Below, in pieces: positions 1-10,950 of a stretch of DNA of 64,000 nucleotides (position 1 is its first letter; each line of letters opens with the position of its first letter). The stretch comes from Zygnema cylindricum (taxonomy: Eukaryota; Streptophyta; Zygnematophyceae; Zygnematales; Zygnemataceae), in assembly GCA_037447655.1 (NCBI GenBank), contig JBBHKE010000071.1:298152-362151 (forward strand). Reading direction: 5' to 3'. A model generated the notes under the pieces. The model was not told where the DNA came from. It ran no database searches and saw nothing but the letters and a program-made list of their open reading frames with translations. Made by a program: the position numbers and the translations under genes.

Positions 1-266
1 AGGGAAGGTTTCTTTGTGGTGATTGGAAAGCTATTTAAACTGTATACACTGTGAATCGTTGTTAGAGTAGAGAAATTATTAGTGTGAGGTCTATATTAAT
101 GTTATCAAACATAATATTAGTGTTATTAGTTATAATTAAGTTTCGAATGACGTTGTTGATTCAAAAACAGTTGGTGTTTCCATCATCAACAGAAACAACT
201 AGCATTGTTAATAACATTTTAGGCTCAAAAGGCTACAATCTAGGGGCACCTAAAGTGCTACTATCT

Positions 267-595
267 CTAACAATTAGTGTTGGGTATCGGGTAGTTTCAT
301 ATCGCAATAAAATTGATATTCGATATATTGAATATCGATCGAGCAAAGTCCTCGATATATCGTACCGCGACCAACATAAATTATCGCGATATATATCGCA
401 TAAAAAGGGAGTCCTTACAGGTACCGTACGGTAACCGTACGCAAAATTGTACGGACCCCGGCTTTTTGAAAAAAAAAAAACCCGGATATTTAGCTTCTGC
501 GTACATGGTCTCGATATATCAATTATCGGGTACCTAAAACTCGATATATATCGAATATCGGCAATAGGTCCTCGATACCCAACACTACTAACAAT
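267..595. mobile_element. hAT-like MITE with 8-bp target duplication
   Basis: A 15-bp terminal inverted repeat TAGTGTTGGGTATCG opens at 275 and its exact reverse complement closes at 587. The flanking 8 bp CTAACAAT are identical at 267-274 and 588-595. An 8-bp duplication and a TAG-type terminus are typical of hAT elements. The 313-bp interior is rich in self-complementary CGATATATCG motifs and has no plausible transposase, so this is a non-autonomous copy. The perfect target duplication suggests it is not very old. Confidence 0.85.
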
Positions 596-1142
596 GATAC
601 AAAATTTTCTTTCGTCCTTTTCACATGCAGTCAAGTTCCTACTTTTGAATGCGCAAATATAAACGCTATATATTGTTAAATATGGCTACCGTGTAACATC
701 CGTATATATGACTATTGTGCATATAGTACGAGTATTGTGAAGGAGAACAATATATAATATTTTCTCTTGTTTTAGAGGAAACAAATCTATGGTTCATTTC
801 GGGCATTTTATTGACCTTTCTCGAGCTTCTGGGTTGGTAAAAGTTGCCCAACTAGAAGTAGTGAGAAGAGCTCGGATCTGATTAATCCCATATATAAGTA
901 CTAAGCATATAAAAAAAAGGGGGGGCCGACTTTATTAAAAAGCGCGATGGTAGACCATCTGAGTCCATAAGAACAAAAGGAAGTAGCATTGCTAAAACTG
1001 AAAAAATAACATGACAAGGGAATAAACAAAAATGAAAATCAAGGCAAAACCGACTAAAATACGTAAGGATGGCAGGGAAATCGAAAACACCCAAAAAAAC
1101 AAAACACACCAAAAAACACATCAAAGGAAAAAACTAACACGT
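596..1142. other. Non-coding spacer, no gene seen
   Basis: AT-rich sequence in which I find no convincing coding exon, RNA gene or repeat. Short ORFs on both strands have no recognisable motif. Confidence 0.5.
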
Positions 1143-1143
1143 A

Positions 1144-1174
<31 letters not shown>

Positions 1175-1186
1175 AAAAAAAAAACC
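1143..1186. repeat. (TAAA)n microsatellite
   Basis: About eight tandem TAAA units followed by an A run. It lies just beyond the 3' end of the minus-strand LINE fragment. On that strand it reads TTTA, so it is not the element's poly(A) tail. Confidence 0.8.
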
Positions 1187-1195
1187 CCAACATAA

Positions 1196-2363
1196 CTACG
1201 GAAAGCAACCATGTAAGTCCCCGAATCCCGGAGGAGCACGAGGAGGAAGTTCCGGAACACGCCGGCATTCCATAACAGCAATAGACGATCGAAGTAACAT
1301 AGAAGCCAACACCCGTTGTATGGCCACGGAAAAACGTTGACGAAAAAAAGAAGTAAGGACTGAAACAGAAGGGCTCCCAGGTCCCCGCCTCTCGAAAGAG
1401 TGCCGACCACAAGTACGGAATAACTCATCCAAAGCCACACCCAAACAACCAAATATCTCGACCCCCATCGGAATGAAGCCATCCATAGCGTCGCGACGGG
1501 CATAATCACTCTCCTTCCTTTTTGCCGCGTCACGGGCAGCCACTCCCACATGCCGAGCAGCTTGTTTGACGACTGTAGTTGAGGTAGGGTTCGCCAAAAC
1601 AATGTCACCAAATGTACGACGCGCACCATCAAGTAACACAAGGTCAATCCGACGCAAAGGAATAATGTGAGATACCTCCCGACGAACAAAAAATCCCCCC
1701 TCAGAAGCGATAGTAGCGATGATGTCTCGAATCGAGTCGTGCGCCTGAATCAACTCGCCCCCGTGGGAGCAACGAAGCAAATGGACCCCGTCGGGCTCGA
1801 GAACGTGGCCACAGGAGCAAACAAGTGAGCCAAGCAAAGGTGGGTGAGGGAGGCCAAGCCGAAACCTAAGGGCCGCGGTGAACTGAGCCAGGGTGAAACG
1901 AAGAGTGGATAAGATAGGGACAGCCAATAGCCAAGCTCCAGAGCCTGGTCCGCCACAAGGCAAAAAACGTGCACGCGAAGAATCGGAAGGAAGCGCCTGA
2001 AGAAGCTCTGATTTAATAGCGGCGACAACCCGATCAGAATTCCTCAACACGCGCAACTGATGTCGTAACGAGAGTGGAAAAAATCTGCAAGTCCTCGATA
2101 GCAACCGGATTAAGAGAACGTGATGTATCTATAAGTGACCGTTGGAAGGCGAGCTCACCATCCAAAACACGAGGAACCACGGCCGCAAGAATAGGAGTGT
2201 CCCAGGCCAGAAAACGAGAGACAATGGTGGAAGCAACAAGGCACCAACTCCCCAAATTGGCGGCTGGAGCAACACGCGCCGTCGAGAGTAAACCCAAACC
2301 GCTGGCCGAGATAGGAAGAGAGGCTAGGAAGAGAGGCTCGGATGCCGCTGTCCAGACTCGCAA
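1196..2363 (-). mobile_element. LINE (non-LTR retrotransposon) ORF2 3' fragment, frameshifted
   Basis: The minus strand encodes the C-terminal part of a non-LTR retrotransposon polyprotein. Landmarks in order are GLGLLSTARVAPAA and GSW (end of the reverse transcriptase/thumb region, 2034-2363), then GAWLLAVP, a CxC...H...C zinc ribbon (CSCGH, then HLLRC), an E...R.D...D core resembling the PD-(D/E)XK endonuclease of REL-endo LINEs, and the end block FFRQRFSVAIQR. The first part and the rest are in different frames with a shift near 2040-2100, and the catalytic reverse transcriptase is absent. This is therefore a 5'-truncated dead copy. The GC content is higher than its AT-rich surroundings. 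The family assignment comes from motif order; the exact clade is uncertain. Confidence 0.7.
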
Positions 2364-3689
2364 TCAGAAGCTCCACGGCTGAACAAAGTGTAAAGGACAT
2401 CCATAAGGCGATCATGAATAAAATTTTAATTTCGAAAACCAAACCGTTGCGAACCGAACAGAACCGAACCGGAACCGGAAAGACTCGGGTCCGGACGGTC
2501 CGGTCCGGTCTGAGTCTGTCTTTCCTTACTTTCCCTCCCTCTCTCCTTCCTTCCCTCCCTCCCTAAATTTGCAGGGCAAGGTTTATAAATGTGATATTAA
2601 ATCTAGTTCAACTCCAAATATCGTTTTTAGATTCTTAACCTTTAAACGAATTAGTGTTAAGAAAAAATAGTTTATTGTCTTTGACGATATTTAAATTTTT
2701 GGGGGTCAAAATTTAAGGCACCGATATGTGTCACTAACTCTAATAATCATTTTAGCTGTTTTTTTTTTTTTTTTAATTATTCTAGAATTAAAAGACATAA
2801 AAGTTAAGATTTTAGAAACTACGATGTTTCTATTTTCTTTTGGCTCTCAAAGGAACTTTATCTAAGTGAAAAGTTTTCATATTTATCGTTTTTGGTGTGA
2901 TAGATTTACTTTTTAAAAATCGTATTGCAATTTAGAAGAATCTTCAACCATATGATAACATAAACGAACTAATCCGTAAATTCATTAAATCAAATAGCAA
3001 ATGTGCGAAGTAATTAATGTGAAATGCAGCTAATGAGGGCTCATTTGGTATCAAATGTGGTTTTTCTCTTAAGCTTTCTTTGTTTAAAGTGAAGGAAAAC
3101 AAGCAGACAATTGTCTTTATTTCCTAACTGTCTTAGAGATTTACATTTCTTAATACCATTTTTTTTTATGCTAAAACAGGCTGAAAACACTGAATAAATA
3201 AATAAGCCTTTATCAATAGTTGACATCATTGGTAACTAAATCAGAATCAACAACAATAAAATAGTCCCACACTAATAATTACCTTACATTCTAGAAACAA
3301 CCATGATTATTTTATATTTTAATGGTGATTTATGAATTCGAGAAGGTGTTGGGAGAGAGGGAAAGAGAGAGTGAGGGAGGGGGGGTGAGAATGGATGTTT
3401 TGGCCATTGTATTTTCAAAAGCACCTGTTTGAAGAAAATACCCTAATTCTTGCGATCCCAATAAATATTGTTATTTGTCTCCCATTAAATATTAATTCTC
3501 ATTGCATTTTTTTGTTAAAACCAAAGCATCAAAACGATAGTATTCCTCATTTCATTCCTGAGCTTAACACAACAGATATCGCCTTCAATGTATCTTTTGT
3601 TTGTAAGGAACCTTTCCGGATTGCAACCGAATATAAAAATGTAATTTTGTAACTCTCCTTCATCACTCTATTTTCGGTGCACTTTGTTT
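2364..3689. other. AT-rich spacer, no gene seen
   Basis: No coding exon is supported. Local features are a run of GAACCG/CCGGT-type short repeats at about 2450-2515, a CCCT-rich tract at 2530-2565 and a GAGA tract near 3355-3390. Confidence 0.5.
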
Positions 3690-4030
3690 AAAACACCATT
3701 TCTATCAAAAGACTTTCGTTATGATTGAAAATAATAACCCTAAAAAATGAGCTGGCGTAGAAGACAAGCTTCTGCAAAAAGCATAACAACCTTCTGTCGT
3801 ATGATGACTTCGTACGCAGGTACATGGTACTTAAGTGAAGATTTGAAGAAAAATTTGTCGGTGCAAAAAATCTTAAGTATATCCAATATCGGATCTTAGC
3901 GTACGTGGTGCTAATCAATTTAAAACACGTGTTTTACATACTCTTCGTGATGGAACATCGACTCTCAATCAACCCGGTCTGTAGAGTTGGCCGTACGATT
4001 ACAAAAACGTTTGATGGAACTTCGTTCTAA
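3690..4030 (-). mobile_element. Partial PIF/Harbinger-like MITE (family A half copy)
   Basis: Read on the minus strand, this stretch follows the left half of the element at 19759-20447: the GGAACTTC-type end, the ACGTGT block, the GATATTGGATAT block and the CATGTACCTGCGTACGAAG block come in the same order. The other half and its terminal repeat are missing, so it is a fragment. Confidence 0.6.
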
Positions 4031-4052
4031 GTCATTTTTTTGGAGGTATGTC

Positions 4053-5240
4053 CACTTGTATATCGTAATTAGTGTTAATGTTTTTTTTCGCCACTGAAAA
4101 CATCTTTCCTCCGTACACATTTGTCCAATTTTGAATTTGAGACCGCCATTCGTAAGCTGAGAATCTTACCTTTCAATCGCAACCGTCAGATCTACAATCC
4201 TACAAGTGTGTAGGGGGAAAAGATGTTTAAGGGTGTGTTCCCATGCAACCGAAACTTTAAAACGTTACATTGGATTTTAGCGCAGATTTGACGGTGTACT
4301 TTTCAAAGTGTGCCTATGTCCAACATTACGTGCGCTTTCATTACTTCAAATATGTGACAAGTGTAGACGTATACAAAATGTGCAACGATAGTACGAAACG
4401 AAATGTAGACGACTACGAAACTTCCTAGAATTAGTGACGTCTAGAAAAACGGCAACGGTTCTAGACGCCGAGTTTTTTGTGACATTGTAGATGTTTAGGG
4501 TTTTGTAACATTGCGAAGTCATGCTATCTTGCAAAGTCATGTTACCTTGTGACGTCATCAACACGTAAAATTTCTACCATGGCTTCCCGATTTTTTTTCT
4601 TACCATTTATCATTCGACATGCCATCAAAATGAGACCAAAAATATTAAAAATAAAAATAAAAATATATATCTGTCATTTGATACTATTATTGCTGCATTT
4701 CATTTAGAGATGAGAGAAAGAGGAGCGGTCGAATGAAAAATATGGGGAGGGACGAGGTCGTTGCATATTTTTGCAAAAGACTCGTGAATGAAAGTGGAAG
4801 TCCGAAACCCCAATGATTTTTTTTTCGTACATGCTTGTCATTTTTGTACCTACATGCGCGTGACGAGCATGGAAAAAAACAGCGTGTTCTCTCCCTCGTT
4901 CAAAAAATTTCGAAGACGTTTCAAGCGTGCAATACCTACTTTCTATTCGTCAATAGGGTGTTATTTTGGTTAAAACCAGATCGCAATTTGATTCCATTAC
5001 AAGTGTGCATATGAGCTGGAAGTGGGTCGCAATGATAATAATGCCAAATTGTTGTACCTTCCAAGTTCTAAGATGACGCAAAATGTACTTGTCTTTTTGC
5101 CCATTATTCGTACGACCAAATATTTTCTCGTTGGAAGTCCCATTTTCTGTGAAAACGACAGAAAAAAACCCTTACTTGAACACATGGGAACACGCCCTAA
5201 GAGACAAAAAAGACATTAACACTAATTTCGATTTACGGTG
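4053..5240. mobile_element. TA-type MITE (family D) split by a nested element
   Basis: The outer pieces 4053-4230 and 5201-5240 together resemble the family D elements at 24528-24746, 25061-25277 and 26994-27210: CACCG-type end, ATTAG, TTTTCGCCACTTAAAAC, a central GACGGTTGCGAT-like motif, then the mirrored end. The right-hand piece resumes where the left stops, with a second element between them. That dates family D at this site as older than the insert. Confidence 0.7.
4231..5197. mobile_element. PIF/Harbinger-like MITE (family B), nested in family D
   Basis: Terminal repeats GGGTGTGTTCCCATG and CATGGGAACACGCCC are flanked on both sides by TAA (4228-4230 and 5198-5200). Three-base TWA duplications and GGG ends are the hallmark of the PIF/Harbinger group. 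No transposase is encoded. The interior shares CATTGTAGATGTTTAGGG and GTGACGTCA-like blocks with the copies at 16911-18547 and 18551-20929. Confidence 0.75.
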
Positions 5241-5451
5241 GTAGTGCATCTGGTGATCTCGAAAACCATCAGGTCCTAAAGTAGGAGGCGACTCGTACAG
5301 ATAAGCAATGAGTTCAAGGTTCGGGTGCACAAAGACGACCAGGTGATGTTGGCGTGTGATGTTGTTAAGGTTAGAGATAGAAAACTGTACGGACTTCAAA
5401 CATAATGCGCCCAACGCAACATTTCATAACATTGTTCAAATTTAGGTGAAC

Positions 5452-5482
<31 letters not shown>

Positions 5483-5912
5483 ACTGAAAAACTACTTTTT
5501 GAACTAGAGTCGAATTCTCAAATCGTAAATCGAACAACGGTACAAAAAAAGAAAAAAAAAGGGTCAAACCACAATGCAACAGCATAGAAAGAATGTCTTA
5601 TATTTAAAAAGATATAGTGATTGGTTATTTATTGTGAAATTACAATGTCAAAATAATAAGTGGGTGTTTGTTGAACCAGGTAAAAAAAACAAACAATGTT
5701 GCTCCTAAATAGGGGAACTAGACATGGTGGCAGATAGATATATCTGCTACTTTCTGTCAAGATTATCAACATTCGTTTGGTTGTAGAGGTGAACAAAGTC
5801 TCTGCAAATGCTATTGGCTATGTGGGAATTGGAAGCGCCAAAGCTCAAGTGAATTATTACATCAGATTTTCTTCTTGCCATGATTCTCATCTTTTCTGGG
5901 TGTCCAGGTTCA
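5241..5912. other. Spacer with A-run, no gene confirmed
   Basis: Contains a pure A run at about 5453-5480. A short ORF near 5777-5974 (plus) has no family motif that I can defend. Confidence 0.4.
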
Positions 5913-6624
5913 AGTTCTACAAGAGTGAGTATAGAATATTCCATGTAGCCTGTTACAGTTCTCAATGTGGCTAGAAGAAGTTTTGCCTTTTTTTTATGTT
6001 TTTCAAATTTTCTGGAGAATGAATGGGAATTTGAGTGAAAGAGTGAAAAAATGAGATTATGTGGCGGAGAAAGAGAATAAAAACAAAGAGTAAAATAAGA
6101 GTCAGAGAGTAAAGTAAGAGTAGAGGTAAGCGTGTGAGTGAGAGAGAAAAAGCGTGAGAGAGAGAGAGGGAAAGTGTTTGCATCCGTTTTCCTTTACAAT
6201 ATCAGTACACTGATTTTAGATGGAGCTACATGTCTACTGGACAAGTAAATGCAGCTTGTCCCATTAACTGCTTTTCTGGCATTTGAAAATGTCACAAATG
6301 TCATATGCTGTAAAGCAGTTTTTTGGTATGCTGCTTCGTCATGATGAAAATTTTATATTTGTAGGTTATTTGAGGTTATTTTATATTTGTAAAATTTTCA
6401 TCATGACAAAATCAGCATACCAAAAAACTGCTTTACAGCATATAACATTTGTGACATTTTCAAATGCCAAAAAAGCAGTTAACAGGACAAGCTGCATTTA
6501 CTTGTCCAGTAGTTTCAGCAAATTTGAAAAACATAAAAAAAGGCAAAACTTCTTCTAGCCTCCTTCAGAACTGTAACAGGCTACATGGAATATTCTATAC
6601 TTTTTACAACTCTTGTAGAAACTT
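5913..6624. repeat. Long inverted repeat (hairpin)
   Basis: The left arm (from about 5913, with TCTACAAGAG) is the near-exact reverse complement of the right arm (ending about 6624 with CTCTTGTAGA). Paired landmarks include ATTCCATGTAGCCTG with CAGGCTACATGGAAT, and CATATGCTGTAAAGCAG with CTGCTTTACAGCATAT. The turn is near 6370. The left arm carries about 200 extra bases (about 6012-6215, with a GAGAGA tract) that are absent from the right arm. A transcript through it would fold into a long duplex. It sits just beyond the 3' end of the KAS remnant. Confidence 0.85.
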
Positions 6625-7227
6625 TACAAAGTTTTACTCAGTGATTTGAAAAAAAAACTTTCAAAAAATTTACCAAAAAAAGAAAAAATTATTTAAGGAG
6701 GCTCGGCGAAAACAAGTGAAGCATTCGTACCTCCAAAACAAAAAGAGTTTGTCATTGCGGCTCAATTTTTTTTTTTTTTTTTGAATTAGTTGGGGAAAAG
6801 TTTCCGGAAAAAATTGGATCGGGATTCTCAAGATTTAAAGTTGGTGGTACTATTCCCTGTAAACCAAATAATAGATTATAAAGAAAAGGACGAAAGAAAA
6901 CAAGAGAGTAAGTAAAAGATAGGTTTTTTTTAAAGGAGAGTCGAGGGATACAACGGACATGAAATTTTAAATATAGCAAAAGAAGGTTAAATCGTATTTG
7001 GTAGATTATATGAAAACAGGTTCTTCTCTCAATATTATTGTTAGAAAAAAGGGACAACATCATAGTCAAAAAAAAAAGACGAGTTTCCATGTACAGAGAA
7101 CATTACTCCATTCCACTCAAAATAAGTTCACTTTTAAGACTCTTTCTTTATTTTATTCCAGCAGTAACTTTGTTTAATGCATAGAAAAAATATAAGAAGA
7201 AAGAGTTTGTCAATTATTAACTTTGAA

Positions 7228-7400
7228 CACTCAGGCAGTCACAGTCACATTGTTTGGCCCCTTAACAACCACAAAAGTCACGCTTATTACAGCCATAAGC
7301 ACAGCGTCCATTGTTATTAAAGTTAGTCAATTATTAGCGTTTAACACTCTGGCAATCAAAGCTGCATGGTTTGGCCCAAATGACCAAAGCAGAACTCTTT
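7228..7400 (-). repeat. Short direct duplication around the KAS GPNHAA-like block
   Basis: Two related minus-strand blocks each contain GGGCCAAACMATG followed by TGATTGCC or TGACTGCC and then GAGTGTTMAA and TAATAATTGAC. They occur at about 7330-7390 and 7228-7275. The first reads GPNHAA, the expected start of a KAS exon. Neither continues into a clean exon. Confidence 0.45.
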
Positions 7401-9462
7401 TTACAACCTTACTAGTACATTGCCCATCACAATCAGAACAGTGAATCATTGGTGTTGACACTTTAATAGAACTAACTACGATAAATAATGTTTGTGGCTC
7501 ATTTTCAGCCACTTAATTCAAATTGTGCTTTTAACACTAGCTTTTGATTCTGGGTCGAAAAATAACTCACTCAAATGAGAGTGATTAACTCTAATACCGA
7601 CAGGCAGTGTAAACCTTACGACCTTTAAAGGCACATTATTGGGATACTGCAGAAACATTTTTTTTTTTGAATTCTTCACAAGAACAAAGAGTGCTTAAAC
7701 GTCTTCAGCAAATAGAGGAGCTGCTTTGGTTAGAGATACAGCTACGTTTCCAGAGATTGCCGTAGTAACAAAACCATTTGCTCGGCAAACCTCATTATAG
7801 GTAGCGACCAAGTCATGTTCGATATTTAATTATGTTCGCTGTAAATAACAAATTTGCTGGTGTGTTTGAGAGAGTGTACTTAGGAAGACAACCATTTGCT
7901 ATCCTAATCTCATTATGAACAACTTCAATGTCCAGGTATGTTCGTTATTTCTCGCTTTACTGTTTGAGAGAGTGCATTCCTTTAGAGAGTGCCAATCCCA
8001 AGACAGTAAATTGTTGTTCTCTGGACTTAAAAGTATTAGAAAGAGAGCAAATAGCAAAAAAAACATAGTTTTCCAAAGTAAAGCATTAACGAGGAAGAAT
8101 CAAACACATGAATCTTTTGCTCCTCGAAACCTACGTTAAGTATTTGAGAGAGTGCAAGCAGCACATTTGCCAGTTGCTCTCCAAACCTACTACTCTCTGA
8201 AACTTTCTTAAAGAGAAAATGATTGCTGTTCATTTCCTAATTTGCTATAGAAATACTTTGTACTGCAGCAAGAATAACCCTGCATTGCAGAATTTTCCTT
8301 AGAAATAAAAACAAAAATATGGCTTCTAACTTTTCTTTAGTACGCCAATATAACCACGGGTAATCTCCAGTCATTTGACCTCTGATGACCAATTGAGATT
8401 CAGAAAACAAGTTGCCCAAAAAAAAAAAACATACCTTCAAACCATGGCGAATACTAAGGTGGCAGCAGCCATGTTAATTGAGTTTCGTGGTATGAAAAAA
8501 GGGCTTAATCGCCTGACTTTCTGATTGACCAGGTCCAAATCCAAAACACAACAGTAAAGATCCTTAGTGCTAGAATCAACCTTCTCCATTAAACTATTTA
8601 CTTTATTTCTTTGTCAATCATTTGTTTTTTCAAAGAAAAAGAAAAACAAGCTCTCGGACTCTTCAAGTTTCTACACCAAAATCGACATTCACAACTTCAA
8701 GCAATATTTGTGATGACCACAGTTAAAAGTTATTGTCGTAAATCTCGAAGGAAAAATGATATCCTGACCTGTTCAATAACAAGTCGTGCGGCATCAAGTA
8801 AATCGCTTGCACAGCCGATTCCCCCTCCAATAGCAACACCCTGAATCAAAATGGCATATACTGTCAAATGCCAAAAAGTAGGGGGAAAAAAAAAAGAAAC
8901 AATTAACTGTGCCTGTGTGGGCTGCAACATTCTCAGTCCAACAAACTCATAAATTCTTTAAAGGAAGAAAGAAAGAAAGAAAGAATAGGACCCTCCAGCA
9001 TAAGAGAAGTGACCTCAAGATATTCGCCTCAGGCAACGGTACACAAAACACACAGCAACACCTTGGAAGGGATAGTGACTGTACTATTTTCTTTTCATTC
9101 TTTTCTTAGTTTTCTCTTGTTTTCTTTTTTTTTCTTAAACAAAAAAGAAAATGTGCATAAACATCATTCTTTCCCTTTCAATTGGCAAAACAAACTATGA
9201 ACCACAAAACTGTAGACATAAATCTCGTGAAGCATAAGGAAGAAAAACTGAGGCAAGAGTAATAACTACAAATCTGAAAAAATAATCACTGTCGCAAAAA
9301 TAAAACCAACATATATGATCCTGAAAATATAAACAAATGTCTCAAAAACAAAACTAATAACTATGAACCTGAAAGAATAACCTACTGTCTCCAAAACAAA
9401 ACAAATAACTAAAAACCTGGAGATAAAATAGAACTGCCACAAAAATAACTGCCAGGTCGTAC

Positions 9463-9789
9463 CGTTCTTTGCCGTTCTATGTCAGTCTCTGGTTCCCATT
9501 TTGCGTCCTTTAGTGCCTCTTCGGCCACACAGTGCAAATGCCACAAAAGGAGCCAATCTATTCTGTGTTGACCATTTATTAGATGGAAAGCTTTCTAAGT
9601 CATCTCCAATAGACACCGGAGCAACAACTTGTCAAGGCAACTGCTCAAAAACCTTCTGTTTTACGGATATGTCTTCGTTATTAAGTTTCAGGTCATCTAC
9701 AACAAGCTTTCTAACTCCGCATTTACTGGCAATCAACTATCGCCATGTTGACTCCACTCCAGTGGCCAAAGGGGTCACAAGACCCAATC
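9463..9789 (-). pseudogene. KAS remnant exon 2 with two stops
   Basis: The acceptor CAG precedes 9789 and a GT donor follows 9463. Joined to exon 1, the phase gives VVVTG-LGLVTP, exactly the family's N-terminal signature. An in-frame TAG replaces the Arg after STWR, and a TGA replaces the Ser expected after FEQLP. Near the end, a shift is needed to go from FVAFALC to the EEALKDAKWEP stretch. Confidence 0.7.
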
Positions 9790-10590
9790 CTGATTGACAT
9801 GTTGAGTGTCAGTTTTTGACAGTTATTGCCAAAAACAACCACTGTATCAGCAAGCATTCGGCAAAAAAATCACCAAGACCGAAACAGCCATGCATCTTCC
9901 GGCTACTGAAACTGGGAAGACAATCATGAACAAGATTAAAAGGAAGAGGAGAAAATGAAAGAATCTCCTTTTAATAGCCAATGAGGAAACAAAACCATCA
10001 GTTGCGACATACCATTTCTATAACATCATTACATCATCGTCTCTCAAAATGATACAAGCTTATAAAAAACACCAAGCAGCAAAAGGAGCAACTAACAACC
10101 ACTGGTGATTTTCAGAATATTAACATTTAACCATTAAACACTTTAACAATCCAAAACATCCATGTTAGTACACATCATGGAAACTCTGCGTTTATGACCT
10201 CTCCATTAAACATTTTGTCAATCCAAAACATCCATTGTAAATCGCAAAAGAGAGACCTTGCGTTTAACAGCTTTGTATTGGTTGTGAGATATGCATCTCA
10301 GCTTATCAGTTACAACAACACGCCTTTGAGGCAGTTCAGGAGGTGGACCAAATCTACGAGAAAACTGAGCATTTGCACTACAGGACAAGAACCTCCGGCT
10401 GAAAAGAACTACCAATATGTAAAAGAACTAATAAGCAGAAGAAAGCAGTAAAATCTAAACTAAACTACCGGCTAAGTATTTACAAACCTACACTGAAACT
10501 AAAACCAGCTACTATGGCCTACAATCATGCGATACATTTGTTGTTTCTCACTAACACTAGACTAAATGTTGCCTGTACTTCGTAACTTTG

Positions 10591-10950
10591 TTAACATATA
10601 AGGACAGAAGAAGCCACAGTTCTTGGCGTGAAGGCAACTCCTAGCAGCAAAATCATTAGGATGACAGGAACAAGCATAAACTCAATAGGAGGCGTTGGCA
10701 TCGGCGGTAACGCCACAGGCAGTATAACAATCAGCAACATGATTGTGACTAAAATTGCTGGACTCTGAAACAACGGTAAGCTTGTATTCTCTTCGGCATC
10801 TCTTTCAGCTCTATGATGTCGACCACTGGAATGTCTTCTTGAATCTGTAGCAGATGTGTGGCTGGGGCGCCTATGGTTCGCCATGCCAAAAGCATCTGAT
10901 GCTCGGATTGACGCAGCAGTTTGATTTTTAGAATCCATGAACAAAACCAT
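10591..10950 (-). CDS. ARGOS/ORGAN SIZE RELATED-like small membrane protein
   Basis: A single-exon ORF of 119 residues. A hydrophilic, Ser/Arg/His-rich N-terminus (about 1-57) is followed by two hydrophobic helices (about 62-82 and 91-107) joined by a proline-rich turn ALPPMPTPP. This architecture and the LPPxPxPP turn match the OSR domain of ARGOS, ARL and OSR1. Those are small ER-membrane proteins of plants that promote organ growth and dampen ethylene responses. Family members are about 70-140 residues and usually intron-less, which fits. Alternative in-frame starts are Met5 and Met23; I keep the longest frame. The gene lies on the same strand as the KAS remnant, upstream of it, with no sign of co-transcription. 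The reading frame is intact, unlike its neighbour. Confidence 0.72.
   Translation of the reverse strand: MVLFMDSKNQTAASIRASDAFGMANHRRPSHTSATDSRRHSSGRHHRAERDAEENTSLPLFQSPAILVTIMLLIVILPVALPPMPTPPIEFMLVPVILMILLLGVAFTPRTVASSVLIC

Larger units (their letters stand above)
6693..10415 (-). pseudogene. Mitochondrial-type 3-oxoacyl-ACP synthase (KAS), decayed
   Basis: Exon-like blocks on the minus strand follow the order of plant mitochondrial beta-ketoacyl-ACP synthase, the condensing enzyme of mitochondrial fatty-acid (lipoate precursor) synthesis. They are: 10415-10307 (Arg/Ser-rich leader, then PQRRVVVT); 9789-9463 (GLVTPLATGVESTWR, CGVRKLVVDDLKL, then an alanine-rich stretch); 8840-8769 (GVAIGGGIGCASDLLDAARL); 8520-8435 (RRLSPFFIP); a weak GPNHAA block near 7380; and the C-terminus at about 6860-6693 (PTLNLENPDPIF, then FCFGGTNASLVFAEPP and a stop). 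Lesions are several. There is no ATG in exon 1. The exon 1 donor reads AT where GT is expected. Exon 2 has two in-frame stops plus a frameshift. Exon 4 lacks one base. The FGFGG motif is FCFGG. The exons carrying the catalytic Cys and His residues are not recognisable. Several lesions in several exons argue for a real pseudogene rather than sequencing error. Confidence 0.75.

Noticed and set aside
1143-1186. Poly(A) tail of the LINE fragment
   Set aside because: Wrong strand: on the LINE sense strand it is T-rich.
5747-5974. Coding exon on either strand near 5.8 kb
   Set aside because: Weak resemblance to a KAS helix on the plus strand only; not enough to claim.
8237-8440. KAS exon with a GxxMTGD-like motif (minus)
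   Set aside because: It would lie out of order relative to the GPNHAA block and the rest does not match.
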